The notes under the pieces are model-generated. The model did no database searches. It worked only from the letters and a program-made list of their open reading frames with translations, and was not told where the DNA came from. The position numbers and the translations under genes were made by a program. From Sphingobacteriaceae bacterium (lineage in GTDB: Bacteria; Bacteroidota; Bacteroidia; Sphingobacteriales; Sphingobacteriaceae): a stretch of DNA of 64,000 nucleotides. Shown piece by piece: positions 8,515 to 16,787 of the stretch (its first letter is position 1; each line of letters opens with the position of its first letter). The stretch spans positions 45,389 to 109,388 of the forward strand of contig CANHRG010000006.1 in assembly GCA_947463785.1 (NCBI GenBank). The letters run 5' to 3'.

Positions 8515-9147
8515 ATGAAATTGTTCAAAAGCTTTTTAGTTGTTTTTTTATTTGCTGGCACTGCTGCAATGGCACAGTCGTCATCCAACTCTTATCAGGC
8601 TTTAGGACAGAAAGCACTTTTAGACGGCGATTTTAAATTGGCAGTTGTGCAATTGGAAAAAGCCCTGGCCGAAGACTCGACCAACGTGAATGCCTTGTAC
8701 ATGTTGGGGTATTCGTATTACCATGCCGAAAATTACAAAAGTTCGGTGGCTGCGTTTACCAAAGTAATTAGCCTCAGACCCTCAGAAACCAGCGCTTATT
8801 ACTACCGTGCCAAAGCGAGAGCATATATGGCAAATTACACAACCAACATTGCCAATTCAGAGCGTGAAAAGTTATTGCTGGCTTGTATTCGTGATTTTAC
8901 CAAAGCAATAGCACTTAATAGTGAAGATGTTAAGTTTTATCAAAATCGAGCAGTTGCCTATCATGATTATGGTGTATTGAAAGCGCAAAAAATACCAAGG
9001 CTTTACGACAAAACCAGAGCTTTGGAATCCCTAAAAGCTTCTATAGCCGATTACCAAAAGGTGTTAGAATTGAGTCCCGGAAGAAAAGATATTCAAACTC
9101 AGCTCGAAGAAGCAAAATCACATTTACTGAATGTGAACAATCAATAG
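8515..9147 (+). CDS. Secreted tetratricopeptide repeat protein
   Basis: A 210-residue protein with a signal peptide (cut after AAMAQ) followed by tandem TPR units. Characteristic helical repeats are visible, for example ALGQKALLDGDFKLAVVQLEKAL, ALYMLGYSYYHAENYKSSVAAFTKVI and AYYYRAKARAYM, covering about residues 28-190. TPR domains are protein-docking scaffolds, so it is probably a periplasmic adaptor. The partner cannot be read from the sequence. Its neighbours are lon (divergent) and an unknown lipoprotein (convergent); the two stop codons at 9145-9150 abut without a gap. No specific function is assigned. Confidence 0.8.
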   Translation: MKLFKSFLVVFLFAGTAAMAQSSSNSYQALGQKALLDGDFKLAVVQLEKALAEDSTNVNALYMLGYSYYHAENYKSSVAAFTKVISLRPSETSAYYYRAKARAYMANYTTNIANSEREKLLLACIRDFTKAIALNSEDVKFYQNRAVAYHDYGVLKAQKIPRLYDKTRALESLKASIADYQKVLELSPGRKDIQTQLEEAKSHLLNVNNQ

Positions 9148-9675
9148 TTACTTTTTGAATTTCCCCAATATCCAATAGTTATTGGTTCCAATAACCTTAA
9201 CTTCTTGCCGTTTTACAATTTGATAGATTGAATCAGGACAATATTCCAAGTAGTCATCAGTGGTATATAGCAGGTTTTCAGAATGATTAGTAATTGTTAT
9301 TCTCTTGATTTTTCCCGTATTGTCTTTCAAAATTTTCAGTTCACGGGTTTTAAGTTTTGAATCGGTCGCTGAAAAGACGAGTTCCCCATCCTCAACATGT
9401 TTTTTGTAAAGCCCTCTAAAGGAAGGTTTGTTAATGTCTGAAGCTAAGAAAGTGCTCAGTTCTTCGTCCCAATTGATCTGATTGCTTAGTTTGGTTTCTT
9501 GATTCTTATTGAGATGTACTTCTTTACTAATGGTAGGTTTTTCTTCGCTTAATCGTTTGATTTCTGTCTTAAAGAAGCCGGCTATATCCGGATAGGCCAA
9601 TTCTTTTTTAACCGATTTGTCTGGCGTTTGACAGCCAAAAAGAAAGATCGAAAGGATGAGCAAGATTTTATTCAT
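9148..9675 (-). CDS. Hypothetical lipoprotein
   Basis: A 175-residue protein that I do not recognise. It has a lipoprotein signal peptide with lipobox LFGC (Cys15), then a charged, mostly beta/alpha mixed chain without Cys or known motifs (for example TKLSNQINWDEELSTFLASDINKP). It begins 1 base after the gpmI stop on the same strand, so it is very probably co-transcribed with gpmI. Its stop codon abuts that of the convergent TPR gene. Small lipoproteins of this kind with the pattern of a conserved NQINWDEEL segment occur in Bacteroidota, but no function is inferred here. Confidence 0.7.
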   Translation of the reverse strand: MNKILLILSIFLFGCQTPDKSVKKELAYPDIAGFFKTEIKRLSEEKPTISKEVHLNKNQETKLSNQINWDEELSTFLASDINKPSFRGLYKKHVEDGELVFSATDSKLKTRELKILKDNTGKIKRITITNHSENLLYTTDDYLEYCPDSIYQIVKRQEVKVIGTNNYWILGKFKK

Positions 9676-9676
9676 C

Positions 9677-11200
9677 TCAGGAAATTAGAACGCTACCAGT
9701 CATGGCTTCAGGGATAGCTAAATGCATCATTTTTAAAATCGTTGGTGCAATATCTCCCAGCTTGCCATCTTGAATGTGGTTAAATTCCGAGTCGATTAGG
9801 ATGCAGGGTACCATATTGGTGGTGTGGGCCGTATTGGGGCTACCATCTGGGTTGATCATAAAGTCGGCATTACCGTGATCAGCAAGAATAATGAAAGAAT
9901 AACCATGTTTCAGGCCACATTCTACAACTTTTTGAGTGCATGCATCTACGGTTTCTACGGCTTTAACAACTGCGTCGAATACGCCGGTATGTCCAACCAT
10001 ATCCGGATTGGCAAAATTCAGGCAAACAAAATCGGGCCATTCTGAGCTAAGTGCTTCACAAGCGGCTTCGGCAATGCCTTGAGCACTCATTTCGGGCTGT
10101 AAATCGTACGTAGCTACTTTTGGGGAAGAAATTAATGCTCTACGCTCATTTTTGAATTCTTGTTCTCTTCCGCCAGAGAAAAAGAAAGTTACGTGGGGGT
10201 ATTTTTCTGTTTCTGCAATGCGTAACTGATTTTTACCTTGTTCGGCAAGAGCTTCTCCCAGCGTTTGGCTCAAATCCTCTTTTTCAAAAACCACTTCCAC
10301 GTTTTTAAACGTTTCATCATAGCTTGTAAAAGTAATGTAGTGCAAATCTAGGGGCTCCATTTCGTACTCGGGAAAAGCCTTTTGGGTAAGCACTTGTGTG
10401 ATTTCTCTGCCTCGGTCTGTACGGTAATTGAAGCAAATCACCACATCTCCGTTTTCAATCCTTGTTATGGCTTGCCCTCGCTCATTAACTTTAACAATAG
10501 GTTTTATAAATTCATCGGTAATTCCTTCTTCGTACGATTCTTGAATAGCAGCAGCTATATCTGTGCATTTTTTGCCTTCGGCATGTACAAGTAAATCGTA
10601 GGCTAATTTCACGCGTTCCCAACGGTTGTCTCTATCCATGGCATAATAACGTCCAATTGCAGTTGCCAATTGCCCGCAGCTTTGTTTTAAATGAGCAGAA
10701 AGTTCTTCAACAAAGCCCAAACCCGATTTTGGATCGGTATCGCGACCATCTAGAAAAGCGTGAATAAAAACCTGATCTATTTGATTGGCTTTTGCGGCAT
10801 CGCACAATCCCATCAAATGCTTGATGTGGGCATGTACGCCACCATCGGATACTAATCCGATTAAATGAATTTTTTTATTAGCCGATTTGGCATACGAAAA
10901 TGCTTTTTGCAGTACAGGATGATGATCGAGTTCTTTGTTTTGTAAAGCCAGATTTATTCGCCCCAATTCTTGATAAACCACTCTGCCGGCTCCCAAATTC
11001 ATGTGTCCAACTTCAGAATTACCCATTTGCCCTGCAGGTAGACCCACGGCTTCGCCGGATGCCTCCAGTTTGGAATTGGGATATTGAGTTATTAATTGAT
11101 CGTAAAATGGAGTTTTTGCTTGGTATATGGCATTGGTTTCATCAGATTTCCCCAAACCCCAACCATCCATAATGAGAAGTACTGTTTTCTTATTTTTCAC
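9677..11200 (-). CDS. gpmI: 2,3-bisphosphoglycerate-independent phosphoglycerate mutase
   Basis: A cofactor-independent mutase interconverting 3- and 2-phosphoglycerate in glycolysis, belonging to the alkaline phosphatase superfamily with two Mn ions. I start it at a GTG (11200), giving MKNKKTVLLIMDGWG and 507 residues. This places the catalytic serine at S62 in GNSEVGH, the position known in Bacillus. The frame extends 26 codons further to an ATG, but that extension overlaps the first codons of divergent nadC and a -7 element. Further motifs are DGRDTDP, the CFNYRTDRGRE substrate region and ADHGNAD. A 1-base gap links it to the downstream lipoprotein gene. Confidence 0.95.
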   Translation of the reverse strand: MKNKKTVLLIMDGWGLGKSDETNAIYQAKTPFYDQLITQYPNSKLEASGEAVGLPAGQMGNSEVGHMNLGAGRVVYQELGRINLALQNKELDHHPVLQKAFSYAKSANKKIHLIGLVSDGGVHAHIKHLMGLCDAAKANQIDQVFIHAFLDGRDTDPKSGLGFVEELSAHLKQSCGQLATAIGRYYAMDRDNRWERVKLAYDLLVHAEGKKCTDIAAAIQESYEEGITDEFIKPIVKVNERGQAITRIENGDVVICFNYRTDRGREITQVLTQKAFPEYEMEPLDLHYITFTSYDETFKNVEVVFEKEDLSQTLGEALAEQGKNQLRIAETEKYPHVTFFFSGGREQEFKNERRALISSPKVATYDLQPEMSAQGIAEAACEALSSEWPDFVCLNFANPDMVGHTGVFDAVVKAVETVDACTQKVVECGLKHGYSFIILADHGNADFMINPDGSPNTAHTTNMVPCILIDSEFNHIQDGKLGDIAPTILKMMHLAIPEAMTGSVLIS

Positions 11201-11203
11201 ATA

Positions 11204-11211
11204 CAAATATA
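11204..11211 (-). promoter_or_regulatory. Candidate -7 element of gpmI
   Basis: The minus strand reads TATATTTG, an exact TAnnTTTG, ending 3 bases before the GTG at 11200. If used, the transcript would be leaderless or nearly so. It lies inside the longer ATG-started frame and argues for the GTG start. Confidence 0.4.
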
Positions 11212-11251
11212 CATCAGAATATGCAAAAGCCTTAGTGGGGGGATTATTTTG

Positions 11252-11259
11252 TACTTTTG
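11252..11259 (+). promoter_or_regulatory. Candidate -7 element of nadC
   Basis: TACTTTTG matches TAnnTTTG exactly and ends 11 bases before the nadC ATG at 11271. The position implies a short leader and supports the downstream start. Confidence 0.5.
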
Positions 11260-11270
11260 AAGCATTAATT

Positions 11271-12113
11271 ATGGACAAGGAATTAGCATTATTTATCTCC
11301 GGAGCATTACGGGAGGATATTGGAAATGGTGATCATACCTCATTAGCTACCATTCCGGAAAATCAACAGGGAAAGGCACAATTGCTCATCAAAGAGGATG
11401 GTGTTTTGGCAGGCATTGAAGTAGCTCAGGCTATTTTTCATCAGGTTGATGCCTCCTTAAAAGTGGAAGTTTTATTCGCAGATGGATCAATGGTAAAACT
11501 TGGTGATTGTGCGTTGAAGGTGAGTGGATCAGCAAGAAGTATTTTGATGGCCGAGCGATTGGTGCTGAACGTGATGCAACGTATGAGTGGCATCGCTACA
11601 CAAACGCACCGAATTGTACAAATGCTTGAAGGAACAGGTACAAAAGTATTAGATACCCGGAAAACAACTCCTGGAATACGTTTTTTAGAAAAATTAGCTG
11701 TGAAAATTGGGGGTGGTGTAAATCATCGTTTCGGTTTGTACGACATGATTTTGATTAAAGATAATCATGTGGATTATGCCGGCGGCATTGCGAAAGCCAT
11801 ACTTGCAGCAAGAGCGTATTTGACGAAAAAGCAGCTTACTATTCCTGTTGAAATAGAAGTGCGAAACTTATCGGAGTTAAAGCAGGTTATAGAAACTGGT
11901 CAGGTAGATCGCATTTTGCTCGATAATTTTGATTTTGACACGTTGAAAAAGGCAGTTGATTTAGTTGGAGGTATGTACATTACAGAAGCATCGGGTGGTA
12001 TTACTGAAAGTAATGTCAGAAAATATGCCGAATGTGGGGTTGATTACGTTTCTATGGGTGCATTAACCCATTCTGTTAAAAGCTTAGACATGAGTTTAAA
12101 GGCTTGTGAATGA
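11271..12113 (+). CDS. nadC: Nicotinate-nucleotide pyrophosphorylase (quinolinate phosphoribosyltransferase)
   Basis: A 280-residue enzyme that converts quinolinate and PRPP to nicotinate mononucleotide in de novo NAD synthesis. The start at MDKELALFISGALREDIG is chosen because REDIGNGDHTS is the normal N-terminal motif; the open frame extends 48 codons upstream without family similarity. Other motifs are ERLVLNVMQRMSGIAT, LDTRKTTPGIR (the substrate-binding DTRKT), IKDNH and GVDYVSMGALTHS at the C-terminus. It is divergent from gpmI, 70 bases from its GTG, and lies upstream of plsY and an M48 protease on the same strand with short gaps. No nadA or nadB is nearby. Confidence 0.96.
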   Translation: MDKELALFISGALREDIGNGDHTSLATIPENQQGKAQLLIKEDGVLAGIEVAQAIFHQVDASLKVEVLFADGSMVKLGDCALKVSGSARSILMAERLVLNVMQRMSGIATQTHRIVQMLEGTGTKVLDTRKTTPGIRFLEKLAVKIGGGVNHRFGLYDMILIKDNHVDYAGGIAKAILAARAYLTKKQLTIPVEIEVRNLSELKQVIETGQVDRILLDNFDFDTLKKAVDLVGGMYITEASGGITESNVRKYAECGVDYVSMGALTHSVKSLDMSLKACE

Positions 12114-12170
12114 TTGAATTGAGATTTACTTCGTTCGTTACTAACTGATTTTTTTTATTATTGCAAGCGC

Positions 12171-12821
12171 ATGATTTCGATTTATTCCATATCGGCTTTA
12201 ATTCTCGCTTATCTTTTCGGCTCTATCCCAACGGCTGTTTGGCTGGGCCAAGGCTTTTATGGTATTGATGTTCGTGAATACGGAAGCGGAAACGCCGGTG
12301 CAACCAACACCTTCAGGGTTTTGGGAAAGAAAGCGGGTGTCATCGTCATGATAATCGATATTTTTAAAGGCTGGACTGCTACCAATTTGGCTGCTTTCAT
12401 CGGTCTTTCCGTTACTGGGCCTCAGTATTCAACACAATATGTAAATTACCAACTGGCCTTGGGTATTACTGCCGTTTTGGGGCACTTATTTCCAATTTTT
12501 GCCGGTTTTAGAGGAGGAAAAGGGATTGCTACTTTGTTCGGGATGATACTTGCCGTGCATTTTGAAGCCGCAATGATTTGCGTGCTCGTTTTTTTGGTGG
12601 TTTTACTCATTTCAAACTACGTTTCGTTGAGCTCTATCTCTGCTGGTTTTGCTTTTCCATTAAGTATTGTTTTCGTTTTTCAATCGCCTATTCGTTCTAT
12701 TTTACTGTATGGGATGTGTATTTGTATCCTGATCTTGGTAACTCACCAAAAAAATATCGAGCGCTTGCTTCGCGGCAGCGAATCAAAGGTAAATTTGTTC
12801 AAGAAGAAAACTCTTCAATAA
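12171..12821 (+). CDS. plsY: Glycerol-3-phosphate acyltransferase PlsY
   Basis: A 216-residue inner-membrane protein with about five to seven hydrophobic helices. PlsY transfers an acyl group from acyl-phosphate to glycerol-3-phosphate, the first step of phospholipid synthesis. Family motifs are visible: GSIPTAVW near the N-terminus, GSGNAGATNTFRVLG (about 38-52), the GHLFPIFAGFRGGKGIAT segment and the C-terminal region ending in LILVTHQKNIERLLRG. These include the GGKG and HxxN motifs of the active site. It lies 57 bases after nadC and 33 bases before the M48 gene. The acyl-phosphate synthase PlsX is not in the window. Confidence 0.96.
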   Translation: MISIYSISALILAYLFGSIPTAVWLGQGFYGIDVREYGSGNAGATNTFRVLGKKAGVIVMIIDIFKGWTATNLAAFIGLSVTGPQYSTQYVNYQLALGITAVLGHLFPIFAGFRGGKGIATLFGMILAVHFEAAMICVLVFLVVLLISNYVSLSSISAGFAFPLSIVFVFQSPIRSILLYGMCICILILVTHQKNIERLLRGSESKVNLFKKKTLQ

Positions 12822-12854
12822 ACTCATACGTTTATCTAGTCTAATCTTGTTCAC

Positions 12855-13658
12855 ATGAAAATCAATATCCTTGTTTTTGTATTGTTTGTCGGTTTGATCT
12901 CGTCTTGCGCTAAAGTGCCCATTACTGGCCGTCGGCAGTTGAGTTTGGTTAGCGATGAAACCTTGAATAAAGAATCGGTTCTTGCTTACCAAGACTTTCT
13001 AAAATCACCTAAAACGAAGGTTCTTGCTGGTACTGCGGAAGCAGATCGGGTAAAGGAAGTAGGACAACGGGTTGCCGCCGCGATTGATCAATACCTAAAA
13101 ACTAATGGCTATGGTAATCAATACAATTACCTATGGGAATTCAATTTAGTGGATAGTAAAGAGATTAACGCCTGGTGCATGCCTGGGGGGAAAGTGGCGG
13201 TTTATACCGGTATTTTACCTGTAACAAAAACCGATGAGGGTTTAGCAACTGTGATGGGTCACGAAATTTCACACGCCATTGCCCGTCATTCGGCTGAACG
13301 TTATTCTCAAACTTTGGCTGCCCAAGCAGGGGGAGGCTTGCTAGGTGCGGTTACAGGAAATGCATCTCAAAACACGCAAGCTGTACTTGGTAAGCTATAT
13401 GGTATTGGCGGACAGTTGGCTCTGCTGAAGTATTCACGTAATCAGGAGTCGGAAGCAGATCGTTTGGGCTTAATTTTTATGGCAATGGCAGGCTATAATC
13501 CTGAAAAAGCAGTTGATTTTTGGCAGCGCATGTCGGCTTCTAAAAATGGGGAGGGAGCTCCACCAGAGTTCTTGAGTACACACCCTAGTGACGCTACGCG
13601 GATTGAGGAGATCAAAAAATCACTTCCCGAAGCACTGAAATTCTACAAGCCTAGGTAG
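12855..13658 (+). CDS. M48-family metalloprotease lipoprotein
   Basis: A 267-residue peptidase of family M48 with a lipoprotein signal peptide (lipobox ISSC, Cys18), so it is membrane-anchored facing the periplasm. The zinc site HEISH is preceded by VMG, and the third ligand glutamate is in ESEADRLGL. The N-terminal AKVPITGRRQLSLVSD is typical of this Bacteroidota/proteobacterial group (related to LoiP/BepA-type proteases without the TPR part). The expected role is quality control of envelope proteins. Its last 8 bases overlap the end of convergent pabB. Confidence 0.9.
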   Translation: MKINILVFVLFVGLISSCAKVPITGRRQLSLVSDETLNKESVLAYQDFLKSPKTKVLAGTAEADRVKEVGQRVAAAIDQYLKTNGYGNQYNYLWEFNLVDSKEINAWCMPGGKVAVYTGILPVTKTDEGLATVMGHEISHAIARHSAERYSQTLAAQAGGGLLGAVTGNASQNTQAVLGKLYGIGGQLALLKYSRNQESEADRLGLIFMAMAGYNPEKAVDFWQRMSASKNGEGAPPEFLSTHPSDATRIEEIKKSLPEALKFYKPR

Positions 13659-14934
13659 TTTTATGCTGTAGCAATTGCTCAATAGCCTTAGCTTTTAGCA
13701 AGCACTCTTCGTATTCTTGTTCAGCATTAGCCTGGTAGGTGATGGCGCTTCCCACTTGATAGGAAAGGTATTTTCGTGCTGCATTGTAGAGGATGGTCCG
13801 TATTACTACATTGAAATCAAAATCCCCATTCGCATTGATATAGCCCACAGAGCCCGAATAAACGCCTCGTTTGCTTCGTTCGTAATCCTCAATAAGCTGC
13901 ATGGCGCTAATTTTAGGTGCTCCGGTCATGGAGCCCATCGGGAAGGTACTTTTTAAGATTTCTGAGAGTTTCTTTTTTGAATCAATTTCACAACTCACCG
14001 TTGAGATCATCTGGTGCACTTGCTGGAAACTGTATACCCCGAATAGTTCGTTTACCTGTACGGTACCGGGCAGGGCACAGCGGCTTAAATCATTGCGCAC
14101 CAAATCAACAATCATTACATTCTCCGAGCGTTCTTTCTTATTTTCTTTTAGATTGAGCTTAATTTGTTCATCCTCTTCTTGATCAGCGCTTCTGCGGGCC
14201 GTTCCTTTTATGGGTTGAGAAATCAACCTTGTTCCGCGGCGGCAAAGGAAGCGTTCTGGTGTAGCTGAAATGATATAATGCTGATCAATTTTAAAGAAAT
14301 TGGCAAAAGGAGTGGGGGATATTCGATTTAATTCGAGAAATGCACCTAAAGGGTTTAATTCTGCTTGTTCTGCATAAAATTCCTGGCAGAAATTTACTTC
14401 GTAGATATCACCTCGTTTAATATGCTCCTGTAATCCTTTTACACTTTGCAGGTATTCATCCTTGTTGAATTTTGCCTTTATGATTCCTTCAAATCCAGTC
14501 TGTTGTTCGCGGACTTGTGTTGCGTTTATTGCGTTCCAGATAAGTTCAGGATCTGTTGCTTGGATCTCTACAAAACTGTCATTGAAAAAGAGCAGGTATT
14601 TCGGTTTGAAAAAGTAGAGTATCGGAAAAGCTAAACCATCGTCATTGTTGGAGTGAAGTGATTCAATTTCGTTCTTCAGGTCGTAGGAAATGAAGCCGGG
14701 AATCAAGGTCTGTTGATCTTCAGTGAAGTCGTCTAAAGCAGACAATGCATCGCCTTGGCTAATGTTCAAACTCTGAATGGAATCAACTGCCAGCAGGGCG
14801 TCGAAAGCGTGGTATTGGTCCGGATACGTATTGGAATCTAGGTAGCAGAATGTATTGAAGCTTTCAGCCCATTGGAGCGCCTTTAGCTTGAATTCGATAG
14901 GATTTTCTAGTTCAAATTTTTGTTTATTTAGCAT
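13651..14934 (-). CDS. pabB: Aminodeoxychorismate synthase component I
   Basis: A 427-residue chorismate-utilising enzyme. The C-terminal chorismate-binding domain shows SATPERFL, PIKGTARR, ENVMIVDLVRNDLSR, PMGSMTGAPK and YSGSVGYI. The lysine in PIKGT is the mark of PabB (anthranilate synthases have PIAGT), so the product should be 4-amino-4-deoxychorismate for folate synthesis, using ammonia from a PabA partner not seen here. The N-terminal half is divergent, as is usual for Bacteroidota PabB. It follows purA by 32 bases on the same strand and overlaps the convergent M48 gene by 8 bases. A class IV aminotransferase at 25172 could supply the PabC step. Confidence 0.9.
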   Translation of the reverse strand: MLNKQKFELENPIEFKLKALQWAESFNTFCYLDSNTYPDQYHAFDALLAVDSIQSLNISQGDALSALDDFTEDQQTLIPGFISYDLKNEIESLHSNNDDGLAFPILYFFKPKYLLFFNDSFVEIQATDPELIWNAINATQVREQQTGFEGIIKAKFNKDEYLQSVKGLQEHIKRGDIYEVNFCQEFYAEQAELNPLGAFLELNRISPTPFANFFKIDQHYIISATPERFLCRRGTRLISQPIKGTARRSADQEEDEQIKLNLKENKKERSENVMIVDLVRNDLSRCALPGTVQVNELFGVYSFQQVHQMISTVSCEIDSKKKLSEILKSTFPMGSMTGAPKISAMQLIEDYERSKRGVYSGSVGYINANGDFDFNVVIRTILYNAARKYLSYQVGSAITYQANAEQEYEECLLKAKAIEQLLQHKTT

Positions 14935-14966
14935 GTTATAAGATATTGTATATCAAAATCTTATTA

Positions 14967-16238
14967 TTACATAACTAAAGTTTGTTCTCTATCCGGACCT
15001 ACTGATAAATACCTAACGGGAACACCCAAATGTTTCTCTAAATAGTTGATGTAATCTTGCAGTTTAGCAGGTACTTCTTCCGGTTTACGGATGCCGGTTA
15101 AATCTTCGTTCCAGCCGGGAATAGATTCGTATACAGGTTCGGGTCTGATGGCATTAATATCGTAAGGCATGTAGTCAATTTGCTCTCCGTTGTACATGTA
15201 ATGTGTACAGGCGTAGATCGTTTCGAAACCACTCAATACATCGGCTTTGGTCATTACCATTTCGGTTACGCCGTTTAGCATGATGGCATATTTGAGTGCC
15301 GGTAGGTCAATCCATCCGCAACGACGTGGACGCCCTGTGGTTGCACCAAATTCATGCCCTAAGGCTCTTAAATTTTCTCCAACCTCATTATCCAATTCGG
15401 TAGGGAATGGTCCGCCGCCAACCCGGGTACAGTATGCTTTAAAAATACCGATGACTTTGCCGATATTTTTCGGAGCAATACCTAAGCCGGTACAAGCCCC
15501 GGCCGTGGTGGTGTTTGATGAGGTTACAAACGGATAGGATCCGAAGTCAACATCGAGCATGGTGCCTTGAGCGCCTTCGGCCAACACTTTTTTGCCCTTT
15601 GCCAAGTACTGGTTTACATAATGCTCACCATCTACTAGCGGTACATTTCTCAAATAGTCAATAGCCTCAAAAAATGCAGATTCTTTCTCGGTAAAATCAG
15701 GTATTTCACCGTAATGAGCCAATATGGAAAGGTGTTTGTTAACCAGTTTCTCATAGCGCTCTTTAAAATCTTTTAATTGAATATCACCAATTCTTAGACC
15801 ATTGCGACCGGTTTTATCCATGTAGGTTGGGCCAATACCTTTCAGCGTAGAGCCAATCTTACCAACTCCCATTTTACTCTCAGACGCTGCATCAAGTAAT
15901 TGATGGGTAGGTAGAATGAGGTGTGCCCTGCGGGCGATAACTAATTTTTGATCTGCAACAGGATCAAAACCTCTGGCTTTAAGTCCTTCCAGTTCTCTTT
16001 TTAAGATAATTGGATCAATTACCACTCCATTTCCGATTAAATTCATGGTTTTCGGATTGAATATCCCGGAAGGGATGGTATTCAAAACAAACTTTTGATT
16101 GTTGAATTCGAGTGTGTGACCGGCATTGGGTCCACCCTGAAATCGGGCTATGAGATCGTAATCCGGACTTAATACATCTACAATTTTACCTTTTCCTTCA
16201 TCGCCCCATTGGAGGCCTAATAATACGTCTACAGCCAT
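14967..16238 (-). CDS. purA: Adenylosuccinate synthetase
   Basis: A 423-residue enzyme that joins IMP and aspartate using GTP, the first committed step to AMP. The GTP-binding start WGDEGKGKIVD (about 11-21) contains the catalytic Asp. NAGHT, the IMP site (GIGPTYMDKTGRNGLR), EGAQGTMLD and TTGRPRRCGW are all present, as is the C-terminal SVGPDREQT. The length is normal. It is downstream of a Fur-family gene (21-base gap) and the (p)ppGpp synthetase. PurA is a known target of ppGpp inhibition in other bacteria, so this order may be meaningful. pabB follows. Confidence 0.97.
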   Translation of the reverse strand: MAVDVLLGLQWGDEGKGKIVDVLSPDYDLIARFQGGPNAGHTLEFNNQKFVLNTIPSGIFNPKTMNLIGNGVVIDPIILKRELEGLKARGFDPVADQKLVIARRAHLILPTHQLLDAASESKMGVGKIGSTLKGIGPTYMDKTGRNGLRIGDIQLKDFKERYEKLVNKHLSILAHYGEIPDFTEKESAFFEAIDYLRNVPLVDGEHYVNQYLAKGKKVLAEGAQGTMLDVDFGSYPFVTSSNTTTAGACTGLGIAPKNIGKVIGIFKAYCTRVGGGPFPTELDNEVGENLRALGHEFGATTGRPRRCGWIDLPALKYAIMLNGVTEMVMTKADVLSGFETIYACTHYMYNGEQIDYMPYDINAIRPEPVYESIPGWNEDLTGIRKPEEVPAKLQDYINYLEKHLGVPVRYLSVGPDREQTLVM

Positions 16239-16259
16239 TAAGAGTTTAGTGTTTGTGCT

Positions 16260-16733
16260 TTAATTTTTTGTGTAAGAATCGCAATGACCGGCTTTTAAGC
16301 GACTGCAATTGCCATATAGGTTTAACGAATGGTGTTTAATATCAAATTTGAGCAAATCGCCCATCATGCTCTGAATTTGCTGGATCCTAGGATCGCAAAA
16401 TTCAACCACTTTGCCGCAATCGATGCAGATAATGTGATCGTGTTGCTTGTAACCGTATGATTTTTCGAACTGCGCCATATTCTTGCCAAACTGGTGTTTG
16501 GTTACTAAATCACAAGAAACCAGTAATTCGAGTGTATTGTAAACGGTTGCCCGACTAACGCGGTATTTTTTGTTTTTCATGTGGATATAGAGTGATTCCA
16601 CATCAAAATGATCGTTTCTGGAATAAATTTCTTCTAAAATGGCGAAGCGTTCGGGGGTTTTCCGTAGACTTTTATTTTCGAGGTAGGCCTCAAAAATTTT
16701 CTTTACCATTTCGTGCGTGTCGGCTGTAGACAT
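16260..16733 (-). CDS. Fur-family transcriptional regulator
   Basis: A 157-residue Fur/PerR/Zur-type repressor. The winged helix occupies about residues 20-90 ([39 protein letters not shown]). The C-terminal metal domain has [18 protein letters not shown], with the HxH and first CxxC of the structural site, and then SLNLYGNC. The second cysteine pair is unusual: instead of a close CxxC, the cysteines are separated by seven residues ([10 protein letters not shown]). The metal sensed cannot be told. It lies between the (p)ppGpp synthetase (54-base gap) and purA (21-base gap), all on the minus strand, with its own -7 element. Confidence 0.93.
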   Translation of the reverse strand: MSTADTHEMVKKIFEAYLENKSLRKTPERFAILEEIYSRNDHFDVESLYIHMKNKKYRVSRATVYNTLELLVSCDLVTKHQFGKNMAQFEKSYGYKQHDHIICIDCGKVVEFCDPRIQQIQSMMGDLLKFDIKHHSLNLYGNCSRLKAGHCDSYTKN

Positions 16734-16749
16734 AGTGTTTCAGATCTGC

Positions 16750-16766
16750 TCAAATTTATCTAAAAA
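16750..16766 (-). promoter_or_regulatory. Candidate promoter of the Fur-family gene
   Basis: The minus strand contains TAAATTTG (16758-16751), an exact -7 element 17 bases before the ATG. The 17-base block 16750-16766 is identical to 21885-21901 upstream of the lysine 6-transaminase gene. Confidence 0.5.
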
Positions 16767-16787
16767 TTACAGACGCTCCAATTAAAT

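Noticed and set aside
11127..11270. 48-codon upstream extension of nadC
   Set aside because: It is antisense to the 5' part of gpmI, has no family similarity, and contains the -7 element of nadC.
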